Assembly: GCA_903813345.2 (NCBI GenBank)
Contig: CAIIXF020000003.1
Location: 2,880,109 to 2,944,108, forward strand
DNA from: Owenia fusiformis
Taxonomy: Eukaryota; Annelida; Polychaeta; Sabellida; Oweniidae
Reading direction: 5' to 3'
DNA: 64,000 bases
Position numbers and translations under genes: made by a program. Shown piece by piece: positions 21,892 to 36,237 of the stretch (its first letter is position 1; each line of letters begins with the position of its first letter). The notes beneath the pieces are model-generated. The model did not search any database. It was given only the letters and a program-made list of their open reading frames with translations, and was not told the DNA's origin.

Positions 21892-24800
21892 TATGTATAC
21901 TTTGACCAAATGGCGACAAAGAAATCAGTGAATATAAAAGTATAAAATAATTGAATAGAACGGCTCCAAAAATCGTAAGTGTGACTTTTTGCTATAAATT
22001 GACGTCTTAAATATGATAAATCCCAAACCCAGCAATGTGCTCAATAAGGGTATCTTCTGAGAAATGGAGTTGAATTGTTAGTTACGTTCAGAGGAATACA
22101 CCATTTTAAAAAAAGTTCTCAGTCCAATAAAACTTTGTTAAAAATTTCAGATATAAAATGAAAGTCTGATTAATTACAACTATTTTTGATATAGAATCTG
22201 AGGTACTATCCTACAGATTCAGATGTCTCTTCTCAGATCAAAATTCTGGGAAGGGGTCACATATATAGCAATAAACTTGAAATTGTAACCTTGTAAATTA
22301 TAACCTTTAATCTTTCCCAGTGATCCATAAATATGTTATACATCCTATATGCATACCAAAATTATGTCAGATGTGATATAAAATGTGTTTATTAAGAAAA
22401 ACGGTTACATCCTATCCTCAATTTCACTGCTATTTCACTGCTACCATGTTTAAGACGGGTTTTGGCACTACCATCATTTTCTGTCAGTGTGTTAGTGTTT
22501 ATTTCAAACCTGTCAGTTATGGCCAGTTTGGGACGGGCTTTACAAAGGTATGAAGAATATAACATTTAGAAAATGATGTCCTAGGCTTAAGGGAAATTGT
22601 GTCACTGTATAATAGTAAATTATAATTAATGACGTAAATTAATGGAAAAATTCACATTAGTGAGTTTGTGAGACAACGCCTTTAACTATTGCTAGCTTTT
22701 TGCAAATTTTCATCAAATCATTTTTTTAAATTTCTACCAGTTATGCACAATAATTATGCCTTGTGCCGCCAAGAGTTTAGAAATATGATACAAAATGTTG
22801 TTATAAAAATAACAAAAATGTTATAAGTAATAAAGGACCATGCACCTTTTTTACAGAGGGAATATCATTTTTCATATATTTAGAAAGATAGTCAAATATG
22901 AATTGCGCAAACGTTAACATATTTGTATTACACTCCCCTCCATAAGTTTGGCAACCTTAGCCCTCTCATTGAATTACGTGTTGAAACCTCTTTATGTTTG
23001 AAATTGTATTTACATAACCTGCGAGGAAAGTATTTACAATATTGATGGAGATGTAACTTGACTTTATTTCCAATACCTCCAAAGTTTCTCAATTTCTTTC
23101 CTCAATTGCAATAGGTCGAACATTGATGATAAATCTGATGGATTTTTAAACATCGACATTCCCATGTAAACCAATGGTTAACTGGTTAATAAAATACGTT
23201 TCCGACCATGTCCATACGTTATGTATCCTCAAACACATGCTCAACATATGCAATTTACTAAAAAAAAGATTTTATATAACAATCATTTAATTCTAAATTG
23301 AATTAGTTTCATTTCTGGAAATAATTGTTTGAAATCAATTATGTGCATTGATGAAATCTTAATGTTTGGAGGATACAAAATATTGGACAGCAAAACCTAA
23401 ATCCATCACAAAAATAACAATATCATGTCTGGTGTTTTCATTCTCTGTTATTTAAGAGGTTACCCTTAAAGGCACTTTCTGGCGAAATCTTAAACAAATG
23501 TTGCATTAGCAATGTTAATTTAAACAGTGTGTTGGAGGATACAAAATATTGAGGCTCTGTATCTGCTGTAATCCGGTTTTGTATCACCACAAACAAAACA
23601 AATTTTCTTTTTACAAAAAATCATCATTTAAGCTCTTTTTGAGAAATAATAATATGATATAGATAATATTTTCAGTATACATCGCATGTTTATGGATGAC
23701 TTTAGAATAGCACTCATCAAATGTTGCTAGTATCAACACACACGACGCAGGCTTTAGTAGAACAACTGATTTTAAAGATATCAATTATCGTTAATTTGAC
23801 CATATAGTACTATAAAGTCATGACCTGATTACAAAACTAAAGATCAAACAAATGCAATTTTTCACTTCAGAGTTTGAATCGCAAGTTTTGGCCTCATTTC
23901 CGAACAAAAAATAATTAGAAACTAAATTATCTACCCCATGGATTTATCATTACGCAATCATACTTCTGCTATTTTGAGTATATCATACGCAAAAATCTAC
24001 TTTTTGCCGATCCTGTACTTATTGACCTATTTATGTATTCTAGCTCACTAAAGTAGATTGTAGTAGTCATGCCCATTAAGTCTTACTAAGTATGCGAACT
24101 CTTTCATGATGGTTCCAGAGAATTAATATACTAATAGACATTAAAATATTCATAACTATAATTCACATCACGGCACAATGCAGGTAAAACTACTAAAGTG
24201 TCAACTCCTCTATGTATTTGTCATATTATTTTGCATAATTGTTTTATAGGGTAAGTAACATCAGATCAAGGTCGCAAATCTCTCTCTCATTAAAGATGTA
24301 CCAAAACCGTTTTATCTGAAATAGATTATATTCATGGTACCTTACTGTATGAATCCACACTTTACGATGATGGACCATCAGCACATGCACAAGTTCATTT
24401 TATCATGATATCGGGGACATAAAGTCAGCACGTGTCTCTTTTTGTGGCAAAACCTTTTCAGAGCTGTAATGTTAAATCACTGGACACGATCCTTGTAAAC
24501 ACTAATTATGTGGCACATAATACTCCCAAGTGTGGGGGTCATAGCCACTATATTATGTATATATGGTACATGTACATTGAATTTGATTTAAAAAGGTATA
24601 AAGGCTATCAATTTACCAGGGTCTACCCCCGGGGGTCTACCAGTTGACGAATGACCGAATAGACCAGATCGCTTGTGAATGCTAAAGTAGAAATTACAGA
24701 AACATATTGTGTTTGACGGTTTAGCCTTTTACGTGAAATTGATTTGAACTGTTGTAAGGCCAAAATTAGAATATTGTTTAATTCACATGCGTGTGGATTG

Positions 24801-24944
24801 TTAACTTTTGTTTATTTCTACCTTGGTTTAGCTTTCATAAATCCGAGGAAAAGCTATCGAATAGTGTCACTTATAAGATTACATTGGAATATACTTCTAA
24901 TGACCCTACATAACAAGTTGTTACAGCAGTCTCAGCTGTATATG
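21892..24944. other. AT-rich stretch, no gene recognised
   Basis: It includes the right edge of unit A (about 23242). No exon, tRNA or TE protein was recognised. A short near-palindrome 'gggtctacccccgggggtc' lies near 24620. Confidence 0.45.
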
Positions 24945-25260
24945 CTAGCTTTTTGGCTCAGGGGTAGAGCTTCGGAGTCTGGAGCGGAAGTCCAGGGTTC
25001 AATTCCCACACGGGGAATCGCATTTCACAGTCTCTTTCCCACACAGGGCATTGAATTTAGCACACTGTCTCGCTCTATCCTGGATCATATCCAGTACTAT
25101 AATGTTACACCAGAGCTCCCAGGAGAAGCGTCGTTACATACTTGTTTTCATCAGTTATACATCAAAATTAAAGATATCAAAAGAAATTTTAAATTTATTA
25201 TTTATTTATTTAGTATTTATTTATTTATTTAATTTTAAAAAAAATTAAAGATATCAAAGT
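24945..25260 (+). mobile_element. tRNA-derived SINE-like element
   Basis: A box A tggctcaggggtagagc (24954-24970) and box B ggttcaattcc (24996-25006) lie at tRNA spacing. A tRNA-unrelated body follows, then an (attt)n tail near 25196-25235. The tail is bracketed by a direct repeat attaaagatatcaaa (about 25165-25179 and 25243-25257). The tRNA head does not fold into a convincing functional tRNA by eye. The 162-residue open frame across it is an accident of the repeat. Confidence 0.6.
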
Positions 25261-25740
25261 TATCAGATAATTCATTATGCTGTATCTTTGTGAGAATTGC
25301 TAAATCAACTATATCATATCGTTTCCAAGAAGTTTGTGACAACTTTTAGATTTGACACCAAAATAACTTCGTTTGCAATTTCATTACATCTTTAAAATGG
25401 GTGTTTTTTGATAACAACAATTGCATTGTCATATTATCATAAAACAATTTCCTATATCGTGTATGTGCCCTTTATTTCAACTAATTTGATGTTATTAGTA
25501 TTGGCCGTCAATTTTATAATTCCTCAACCTGTTTAGCAATCCGAAGTTTTATACAAATATAAGTATATACACTTTCTTTTGAATTTAATATAAACACAAA
25601 AATATATTTTATCCAGACGCTTCAATTATTCTTTGCATGCTGGTTGATTTGTAGTATTTTTGATAAATGACACATTCGCATTTTCTCAACTTATTTAATA
25701 TGGGTTAATGTATGATATTTCGAGATGTAATATGATATAT

Positions 25741-27195
25741 AACAGGATCTTAAGAGGTTCTGGACAAATCATTTGATTCTGGACTTGACATATTTTTTTT
25801 CCAACGAAATCACATCCAAGGGTTGAATTTTTATTGGATATTTAGAGAGCGAGTCCTGTATTGATTTCAATAAAAAGGTTAAAATAGAACGCTATTTGAG
25901 AGTTAATCTTATACTTTCATTACATTGATAAATTAAGGCAAATTCTGAAAAATTTTAAAGTGCATTTTTTATGAAATATTATCCAAGTATTTAGATGAAA
26001 CGGTCTTATTTAAATACAAATCATAACATGATGATATTTTTTCATAAAATATTTCTTCAAGAAATTCAATTGAAGGCTCAAGATAAAACGAGCTAATTTA
26101 GGTGAAAACCCTTACATGATGATGTGTTTTCATGACTTCTTTCATAAAATTCCATCAAGGGGTGAAAATAAAATGATCGAATTTAAGTGATTTAAGGATC
26201 ACGAGGATAGGTTTTCTTGGATATTTTCTATGAAATCCCATCCAGTGGTCAAGGTAAAATTTTTATTTGGTATATTTGGTCACGTGTTCGAACCCATAGA
26301 ACCATATAGGAACGTCATTTTGAATGTTACGTGATAAATCCATATAAGGCTTTTAGAACAATGTGGGGAAAGATGAGGGGAAACCCCTGACACCTGTTCA
26401 CGATTTTATCCGAACGTTCATCGGATCATTTCGGTTTTTATGCACTTCATTATTTTACCGAAGTTTGCCGATTCGATTCGTCGTATTTCGGAATATTGGG
26501 GACACTTTTATACTCCATTGGGAGTATTTTTAATCTACTTCTTATTACGAAGATTCCCGAACCTTGTTCGGATTAATCCGGATTTTCTGACCTACTTCAT
26601 CTACCGAGATTTAACGAGTTTACATTCGGCTCATTTCGGAATCCTGGTGACAATTTTATACTCCATTGGAGTATTTTTGATCTACTTCTCTGGATTTTTG
26701 ATCTACTTCTTATGACGAAGATTCCCGAATCAGTTCGGATTAATCCGGATTTTCTGACCTACTTTATCTACCGAGATTTAACGAGTTAACATTCGTCTCA
26801 TTTCGGAATCCTGGTGACAATTTTATACTCCATTGGAGTATTTTTGATCTACTTTTTCTGGATTTTGCCCTACTTATTATAAGTTGACAGCAAGCAAATC
26901 AAAAAGTTCGCCATGAACGGGTTTCGATCGACTAACCTAGAGAGTGGAAGCTAAACACGCTAGCCATGAGGCTAACGTTCACCTGTGTGAGATGATAAAA
27001 GTATCATATATTTATACCGAGCGTCAATTTAGAATGATCTTCGCTTTTGACTCCACTTAGATACAACTCGTCAGTTGTATCCAGAATAGGTGAACGCCTA
27101 TGGTGTTAGTGAATAACCAAATCCCAGGCGAGTGGTTCGTATCCCACCGTGATATGTTATTTTTGCTTTATTAATACGACAGAAAGGAGCAAGGT
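25741..27195 (+). repeat. FB2 left arm
   Basis: Homologous to the FB1 arms, with the ~147 bp subrepeats (26487, 26635, 26802) and both tRNA-like modules. It carries FB2-specific indels also found in the FB2 right arm, such as 'ttgaaggctcaagataaaac'. Similarity to FB1 8340-8650 continues inward to about 27640. Confidence 0.82.
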
Positions 27196-27640
27196 GTAGG
27201 TTTGAAAACAAGACGTACGTTTATTTCAATACAGTTTTAGAAACATTAACCTCTGATAATTGAAGGATTTCCACTTCTGAAGCGCGACTAGATCTAAGAA
27301 GTTCATTAATCAAGACAGTGTAAACCTTTTAGATATATGTTAGACAATGTACACGCCCCGTGTGGAATCAACTAAATGTTACATTTTGGATTTCATTGAG
27401 ATCCTGTCATAGTCCTAAAATTTATTTTTCTGGAACATCATTTTTTCAACACTGATACAAATTTCCCTGACATTTCCATGACATGTCTACAGTTTCAAAA
27501 TTCCCGGACTCTTTGGCCCTTTTTGACCTTATTTTAAAATTCTCTGACATTTCAGGCACTTGGAAAATTAAATCAAAACCCTGACATTTCCAGGTGTGTA
27601 CGAACGCTGGAATTATTCTTAAAATATCCTTCAAACAAAA

Positions 27641-30600
27641 GGGGAAAATGCTATGCACAAATACTCTAATTTAGTTTGTATTGTAATGCGTTGTATTACA
27701 TTGCATTGCATTGTATTGTGTATTTATTTGAGTGTCCGTTGACGGTAAAGAAGGCATTTAAAAGTTATTTGTGAAACTTAATAAACTTAATAAACAATAC
27801 TTTAACAGTATTCTGTTATGGCAAAGTATATTTCATTTTTTCTCTTGTTCTCTACAATCTGCGTTGAGGACACTGAAGCATATGTCTGTATTTTGTTGGT
27901 GGGGAACAGCGTATCCTATCGTTCACGGAGCAAATTCAACTCTCGTTCACGAGTACCTTGTTTTTGGGCTCTTGTCCCAAAGATAACGATTGTATAAGGT
28001 TGCATAATCAGGATTATGAGCTTTCATGTTCTCATAATTACATCTGTTGTAAAACGAATCTTGTCGCAACCTCTGCGAATCACGACAGCATAACATTTGA
28101 ATCACGTTGACATCATTGCAAAATTAGGCTAAATATGCTAAGTCAAGACGTTAATTAGCCCACGAAGTAGTGAGTAGTGAGTTCATGGGTAACTTGAGAA
28201 TTAAAATTCAACACGTTTGAAATTAGAGTTGAATTATTTTATTTCCGGTTGATATAACGTCTTAGCGTTAGTGAAATCGAACGCGATTTCAACTGATTGG
28301 ATAACATGATGTGATCATGAGTAGGTTATGTGAGTGGATGCACGATGGGATCGTGTTATTCTGCGAGTAGCAACCGAAGCGTTTATACACAGTTTTAGTT
28401 AATGTTGTAAGTTGTCATACAACCAATTCGAAAATTTAGTTTTATTGTTCGAGGAGGCATACCTTTTTCCCTTTCGAAAGTCACAAAGATTTTGATCTGG
28501 GTTTTAACGGTGTCAGGTCGATAAACTAAAGTTTTTCATATTGAAGTCAACGAACACTTTCTTTAGTGCTATTGACCAAATCAACGTTTTTGAATGAAGT
28601 ATACGTACTGTTCTGACGTTGATGTAACCTGTTCCCAATAATTACTATTTTGGGAAGTACATTTTTCTGCAATTATTACAAAGCATTGCATAGCATAGGA
28701 TGTTAATTAAGTTAATTAAAACATTTAGATATTAGGTTTCTAAGAAGCAATTATGTAATGTGCATATAAATCTGAAACTCAAGGCATGGCTTTTTACTGA
28801 CAGCGCATTGAATCTAAGTGAATAAATATGTATTTAAGTGCGTTTTTGTCATATTGTTTCAGGGAAGGCACAAAGTTTTGCTTTTAAAGATATTGATTAT
28901 ATCCGAAAGTCCTTCATATGTTTAGATATGTAATATCTATTTCCAGAAGGGCATCAATTTTGGTAATTTAGTTGATAGTTGTGTTTCTTTACAACATTTA
29001 CAGTAGTTGTGTTATATCAGTATGACAAACACATTAAGAGAAGTGCTTGTCAACTATTTGCATTTTATATTAAACAGATAGTTTTTAGATTTACAACGTT
29101 TCGAAGAATTGTTCTTTTGCTTTTGTTGCAATACGAGATAAGTTTGTATTAAGGTTTGCAAAGCACGGTGCTTTCCAGATATTATATTGTTCATCACAAT
29201 AGTTTTAGAAGATCGTATGATTTTTGTAGTCCGGTCGTGTATTCTTGTGATAATCACGGAATTTTTGTATTTTGTGACCAACAATGTCGCATATTACGAC
29301 AGTTTATTAAGGAAGGAAGTTTCATTAGCTTTCTGAGTTACGTGTTTTGCCAAAAGGCAATGTTATGGTTACAGTGCAAGTCTGTAGACAGTGATTTAGA
29401 TTATTGTTATGTTTATGTATTAATGACAGTGCGTGATTACTGTATTAGATAGTGAGGCATGTTACTCACAAATTTTGCATAGTGCTAGAAGGCACTATAT
29501 ACATGTATGGTCCTTATACAAGTTTTTTATATTGCAAGTTGACAGATAGTCACAATTTAGAATTGGTTTATTCCGAAATTTGTGAATTAATTTGAGATCT
29601 TGGACGTGTTAACAAACGTGTAGCCACAATGGTTTAATGACAGTTGATCATTAGATATGGATGGGTTGTTGGATTTAGATGTTTTAATTAGGCACACGGT
29701 GCCTTATTGATGCCTTGAAGGCAATTAAACATCGTAAATCAGCAGCGAGGTTGGGAGCCGAGGACGGATGTTGGGTATATTTGAACCTAAGAGGTTTCTG
29801 GCATTAATGCCATCGGCATCGTGGCCGCTATGACATTGGCATCGTGGCCGTCATAGGTACATAGATGCATCGCGGCCTGGCTACATTTTTTCTTTTTTTC
29901 ACTCATTCTTTGTATCAGATGTACTTAATGCTATTCCAATAAACGCGGGCTGCTGGCTCGAATTTAATCCTATAATATATGTGATATTATGTTGTGTGGT
30001 TTGTGGTGAAGACTGTTTAATTAGGAAATAACTACAAAATACAACCAAATACTTTTCGAACGTACAATAGCAATATTTCTCACCTAACGTCTTCATAGTT
30101 TTAGGAACGTATTTTAAACGCATGATAGCCAAATATATCAAGATACTATATCTGCCTAAATGAAGTTATCTAGTGTTTACAAAGTTTTGAAATATATTAT
30201 ATCCAGATCCATCAGAAATTAACTTATCCATTTACATTACTTTACTAGTTCTAGTATCTTGCATGACTCGTTCATAAGAATTCTTTAATTCTACCTCGTT
30301 CCCAATACGTCCTCAGACAGACAAGAAATTGAAGTCACACCCGTTTGTTTGCGTGGCATATTTATACGTATACGCACTTTCTCTGATTATTGTCAAACAA
30401 ATACATTTCAGGAGAAGAACATAAAAAACAAATGCCTGAAACGAATGCCGAAACATAAATCCCAAGTGATTAAGTATAGAATGTTTTATTCTTTTACGAT
30501 TTGATAAGAGACCGAGACTAAGAAATTAAATGCGACGAAATATTTTGACAACGTAATTTGTATACTGTTTTATTCTTAAAGTTCTATGCGATAAATTGTT

Positions 30601-31003
30601 TTATCTGTTTCAAAATGTTTCATTTTATTTTGCCTATATAAAAGAGATTGAAGAAGATAAGATAAACTGTTCCGTAATATATATTGTGTTTTAATAACCT
30701 TTTTTTAGAATCACAATGTAAAATAAATCTCCCGTTCCTGCCATTCTGGTAACGCCATGCAATGGATGCAATTCAAAGTGAGAGAGAGATCTATGAATAA
30801 CAGAATGCGTCCATGCCATTAATTTGGCCAAATACATGGCATGAAACTGACGTAAGTTTAAGTAAGCTACGCCCCCCGCTTTCTCTGGTAAATTATGACT
30901 TTATTTTTCGGAGTAATGGGTTTCGGACAACTGGGTTTCGGAGAACTGGGGTGTACCCGATTACGCTTTGCACGCCGCTTTAAAATCCCGATGTCTCCAG
31001 AGG
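27641..31003. other. FB2 interior, left part
   Basis: No gene is recognised. Around 29760-29880 'ggcatcgtggccg' is repeated, and near 30907-30950 three 15-bp units of tttcggannantggg occur in tandem. An open frame of 98 codons at 29156-29452 resembles no family I know. Confidence 0.4.
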
Positions 31004-31426
31004 TAGTTTAATCCGGTAGCCGACAGGCGTTTCTTGCATTATTGAATACAAGCTAACCTTATATTCGCGAATGCAACTAACGCCTTCCGGCTACCTGATT
31101 AACCCAGTATAATATGACCAAGTCATTTAAATATGAATGGAATAGTGGCAGGTACTATTCGTATTGACATGAGTTTCCAGTAAAATAATAGGTTAATCCG
31201 GTAGCCGACAGGCGTTAGTTGCATTTGCGAATACAAGCTAAGACTATGATTTGGGAATGGAAGATTTCAGCTTCCGGATTAACCTACCATTCTATGGGCG
31301 ACTCATTTAAATATGAAAAGAACCTGACAATATTCCATTGATATTTTAATGAATTGCCCATAAAATAGTAAAGTAGGTTTATCCGATAGCCGACAGGCGT
31401 TAGCGGCATTCGCGAATACAAGCTCC
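31004..31426. repeat. Array of palindromic MITE arms ('ttaatccggtagccgacaggcg')
   Basis: Three forward copies (about 31007, 31192, 31375) and two inverted copies (about 31065-31107, 31268) of the motif ttaatccggtagccgac alternate, separated by 'tcatttaaatatgaa' spacers. Adjacent palindromes share arms. Relatives are at 40835-41020 and, degraded, 39970-40122. Confidence 0.75.
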
Positions 31427-34400
31427 TTTATTTCATAATTTGGGAAATATATATTTTCACAATATTGAAATAGATGGTGGTTCAAAGTGGAATACATATC
31501 ATACAAGTGTCACAGATATTTTTAGTGCATATATGGTCTGTCTTTGCATGACTTTGTAGAACATATCAAAACCTTGGGATCCACAGGGTAACAGTAAGTA
31601 CATTTCGTTAGATCTTCCGAAGTTCATGCTTCAAAGTTGTCAAAGTTGTAAAAGGGTAATCCTTTTTTGAGTACGAAAGCGTACTTTTTGTTCAATAGCC
31701 TTTCCCAGCTGCTAATCTTTTGAGTGCATCGTGCATTCAACGAATTGTATTCACTTATTAACCAATCAGTGCCAGGAACAAAATGCACGCTTACTTTTTG
31801 GGCTAAGTTTAGTGTTTTATGAAGCATGCTACATACAAATGTTACGCTTTTGCTCATTTACTTTGAGAACTATCTATAGGTACACATTACCAATTGACTC
31901 CTAGATTTGAGTGAACAAGTATCTCGTATTTTTCATTTTTCGATATTTTGAGATTTGTTGGCTGATGAGTAACTTGATATTTTATGTCTAAATATATTAA
32001 AGTGGTTAATAGTAATAGTTTTATTGTACACCATAAACTGTTAACGTTTTAGAATTGGGACACAATATATGATTTGATAATAGAACAATACATGTATATG
32101 TCTTACTCTAAACTCGGTGGTTTGTTTGTTAGTATGTTTTCTTAACAGCTCAATAACTGTTGTATTAATAAGGCGTTATACTATGAAGAAAAGATTGAAC
32201 GATGTAGGCATAGGCAGAGGGAGTATCACACTACCCTACCACGTGAACACATTTAAAAAGAATACAGGGTACAGTTAAGTTGCAAATAGAGCGGGTATTC
32301 TTTGTCCTTTTCCATAGGACTTTTCTGGTGATAGTGCGTTGCAAACTGCTCGATGAATCTATACAATGTAAAATCTAGTATTCCTCCAGAACTATGGAAA
32401 TAAACAAAGGTCCTCCATTTGCAACTTCACTGTAGCCTGTATTCCTTTTAAAGAAATACGGGCTACAGTATTGGGGTATAGTAGTTTGATTTTTCAATAT
32501 ATCACTAATCTAGCTTCTTTCCTTGAAAAAACATGAGTTTTGATGTACGTATATCAAACATGGGCCACTGCACTATATTGAACCAGGGTGCCGGTGTTAC
32601 ATAATGTGATTTTATGGGCCATCATACAACCACCTCTTGCCCACTTTATTCATGTTTTGGATTACAGTTTATACACAATGCATAAACAGCATGAAACAAT
32701 CATTTCTACTTGTGGATTAGATTTGTTTACATCTCTTTGTGAACTGAGTGTTATGTTCAATATGTGAAAATATCATGGACTTAAATTGTACTTATATTTA
32801 TAACCTGACCACATTTGCATATGTTCAACAACTGACTGAGTGATCGAGTTCATCAAACAATGTTCGTAATAGAGGTCATGAACTTTGCTTTATTCATAAT
32901 CCTATTTCTGCAACTGACTCATATTATGCATCTTATTATATAATATTATATGATTTATTTTGATTAGCAGTGTCTCATTAGCCATTGGTGGCTCGAGGCT
33001 TTTTGGATGATTGTACAGATGTATATGTATGAAATTAAGCATGCGATACTTAAATAAAAAACAATACAATATTAAGCTTATAAACTTGCTGATCATATGA
33101 TTTTAATATTTTAATACTACATGATACTCATATCAAAATACCAATGTATTTGTGAACAACTCTTACGTTTGATATTGTACGAATTTTCTGATTTGCTGTA
33201 GTAGTCGTAAATGCAACATATAACAATGTTATGTTACTTTGTGTCATATGCAAAATAAATTCGTACAAAGATGAGTTTTATTTCGTTTGTTATTCAATGT
33301 AGAATACACGTTGTACATTATTTCATGTATAGGATATTGACAATAATCAGACTATCGTATTACAATACAGAAGAATAAAAGAGATAATGATATATGCATT
33401 CTAATTTGAGATTGACATGCGTAAAGGTATCAATATTTTATCTAGTATTTCATTTTATCCCTCCCATCCCATCCCACCCGCTCATCAGCAATCCCCAGAA
33501 AATTCGTTCGGTGCTTTTAAATGTTAATAGTTCGGTTGAGTTTTAAAAATAAATCTTAAAGTGCTAATTCGGTTATTTCTGTTTATTTTTTCTCACTAAA
33601 ATAGATGAAACAGATATTGGTAAGTAAAAATAGTATTCCAACAGACTCTCAACTCATTCCGTTTGTTCATTAGTGGCAAAATAAGATTTCCCGGGAAAAA
33701 ACATGACGTCACGAACAGAACTGGTTATGGATTTTTGAATCTGAATACAATTTTGAACAAAATACTCATCGGCCGGGCGCCGGTACTGAAAATCTGAGCA
33801 AATGTGACCACGGCACTATGTTATGTATGCGAATCAACTCAACGTGTATAGTTTCTATACTGTATTCTGACTGGCCAGAACGTAAGTCTGCATGACTAGC
33901 TTTGTGAAAACGCACCACAGGGTCGGGAGCTCTAATTGAGGATTTATATTTTTCGCTCATCGGAGGAAAAATTGTGGCTCAAAAGTAGTCAAAGTTTAAT
34001 CATTTCCGCACTGCATTGAATGCAGTTGCAATCAATTACACTAACACTTTATAAGCACGTTCGGAGATGATGAACTCCAACAACATATTCAAAACCCGTT
34101 CTGTTCGTGATGTCATGATTGGCATTTGACATTGTGTTCCCGATTTTGAACATCAAATTTCACATTTATAAAGATATTTACAAGAACGGTACCTGGTTTG
34201 ACATGTTGGTGGTATTTACTTCATTTAGAACGTGTATAAACTGTATTTTGACCCCATGAGCATCGAACAGACACTTTAAGCACTTTAAATCTAGATAAAA
34301 TATTCATGATTTGATTGTGATTATCATTTCTAATTATTACATGACGGTTCCATTACATTCAATGCGTATCTAATCCTCATAGTTTATACTCGATTTTCGA

Positions 34401-36237
34401 CAGGTAAAGGTAATATATCAACCCTCGGTCCCTACTATTTCTCGTGTAGATATATTGCATAACTTTCTCAGATATATCCTGTATATTAAATACATTAAAT
34501 AACATTATATATGTTAGTCTCAGCCTAGACAGTATATATATCAATTTTATTGGATAATGCCATGGGCTTTCCCACGATAATGCGTAAATTCGAATGAACT
34601 TGAAATGAAATTCAACATCCAAAATGTGTTAATTTGATCATCCACCGTGTAACTAAAAGCATATACATGGCCTATTTGCCTTAAAATACGATTGTGATTA
34701 TGATTTCGAATTCTGTTCTCCATATGTAAAATCTAGAAACATAACAGAGTTAAGTTACACGAAATTCAGCCAACTTGAACATGAAGTCTTGTCAATTTAC
34801 TTAATCGTTGATTGATTTCTAGGTTTATTAGAATTAAAAGAACGAACGTTTCATCAAACGAGTCCTATATTCAATATCTATTCGTTGGGCCCATTCTTTA
34901 AATGTAACTATATTCTTTTAACTTTAAAAGTATCTGTTTAGTGCTACTTTAACATATATTCATTATTTTTATCCGCACAACAGTATCAAACGTTAATGCA
35001 CAACTAGCCATGCCAAGACATGGCCACTACCCTCGTCCAAAGTAAAATACAAGGTCCTCATTCTTTAATGATTATGTTTCAATTGATTTAGTTTAGTGAT
35101 TTAAATGTAGGAAAATGAGTCGCTGTGATGTCATATCTGGCGCAGCAATTTCAGAGTCACTGCAAAAAATTGAAACATCAGTCGGATCATAAGACTAAAT
35201 AAAAAAGCTATTTAGGGATGAATAACATTCGGTGAAATCCGTGATATCGTTATATCATTCGTTAATTGTCAAAGCTGCGCCCATTTCTCGGTGCAGGCAG
35301 ATATAAGGCGGCCAGACTGGGCATACACAAAATGTATTGTATGTGCTCCTTAGGTTGCACTCGGGTGCTATCAACATCGAACACACACACGTTTAAGATA
35401 CACAGAGATAATTAAGGGATGAGTGACAAAGGGATGTTAAAAACAGGTGGCTATTGCAATTGATATTTTAATGTAACTTTAGTATGTAAGAATCTTTTCA
35501 TCAATAAAAATAACATCTTAGATATTACAGCTACATGTACAATGTGAGTGTATTTAAAAATGTAGTACATAGCTAGTTCCATCTATAAAGATGTCTGATG
35601 ACAAAAAGCTCAATTTTCCTTGATGTCGTGGTCAATGGGACTTTAACACGTGAACTAATGTTTTTTATTTTTTTGTTTTAAAGTCACTTATAGCAAACCT
35701 AATCTAACAATTATCTCACTATATGCTTATGACATATTCATGTATACGTTGTTTGTCTTTTTTTCAAATCAACCCACGGAAATATGCAATACACCAAGTT
35801 AAAAAAGTGGTACGAATCATAAAAGCGACGTTGGGTGTTTCACTAGTAATTTTTATATGAAAAATCTAGAAATATTACCCAAATTAAACTATGACTATTC
35901 AAAAGAAGACATTCAAATCTATATTATGTAAAAAAAAAATCAAATTTGTCCGAAGCAGGGATAACGCTCAATTAGAGTGACGAACTTTGTTCTCCAAACC
36001 GAGAATGGTCTTTTATGAAAAAAGTTATGAAAACACATCACCAGATCATGTAAAGCTGTTTTACCTAAAAGATCGTTTTATCTTCACCCTTCGATTGGAT
36101 TTCATGAAAAAATATTTTTATGAAAAAATAGGATTTGTAGGATATCGACGCTCTAACATGTAGTTTTAATCACACGCAGGTATCTGGTTTTATTGCGTGT
36201 AGAATGTATCGATATCAGGACCGCTACATGCCAGTGA
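31427..36237. other. FB2 interior, right part
   Basis: No gene is recognised. It contains the MITE-like repeat 32224-32490. A short repeat at 33745-33815 (gagcaaatgtgacc, ggcgcc, acaaaatactc) is also found, inverted, in the FB1 loop at about 6197-6260. Confidence 0.4.
32224..32490. repeat. MITE-like repeat, copy inside FB2
   Basis: Diverged relative of 16511-16788, with ends ctaccctaccacgtg and ggggtatagtag. Its inner flanks (acagggtacagttaagttgcaaa / tttgcaacttcactgtagcctgt) are also inverted. Confidence 0.55.

Larger units (their letters stand above)
1..23242. repeat. Unit A of a ~23 kb direct duplication
   Basis: This segment is collinear with about 41339-63900. It holds the TPPP exon, LINE and gypsy relics and the CAP gene in the same order and orientation, with mostly single-base differences. 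The left limit lies outside the window. The right limit is near 23242, where unit B stops matching. Large differences are unit-specific insertions or deletions: the foldback element 3457-10198, the retro-insertion 12326-12615, the nested TIR element 21158-21789, and a 5.2 kb block missing at 10546/10547. Confidence 0.93.

Noticed and set aside
24744-25232. 162-codon open frame
   Set aside because: It runs through the tRNA-like head and body of a SINE; the peptide is a translation of the repeat and there is no family resemblance.
27446-27658. 70-codon minus-strand frame
   Set aside because: Composed of repeated TGTCAGGGAA words in the inner flank of the FB2 arm; also repeated in FB1.
31004-31426. 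CRISPR-like array
   Set aside because: Repeats alternate in orientation, spacers are related to each other, and the context is eukaryotic TE sequence.
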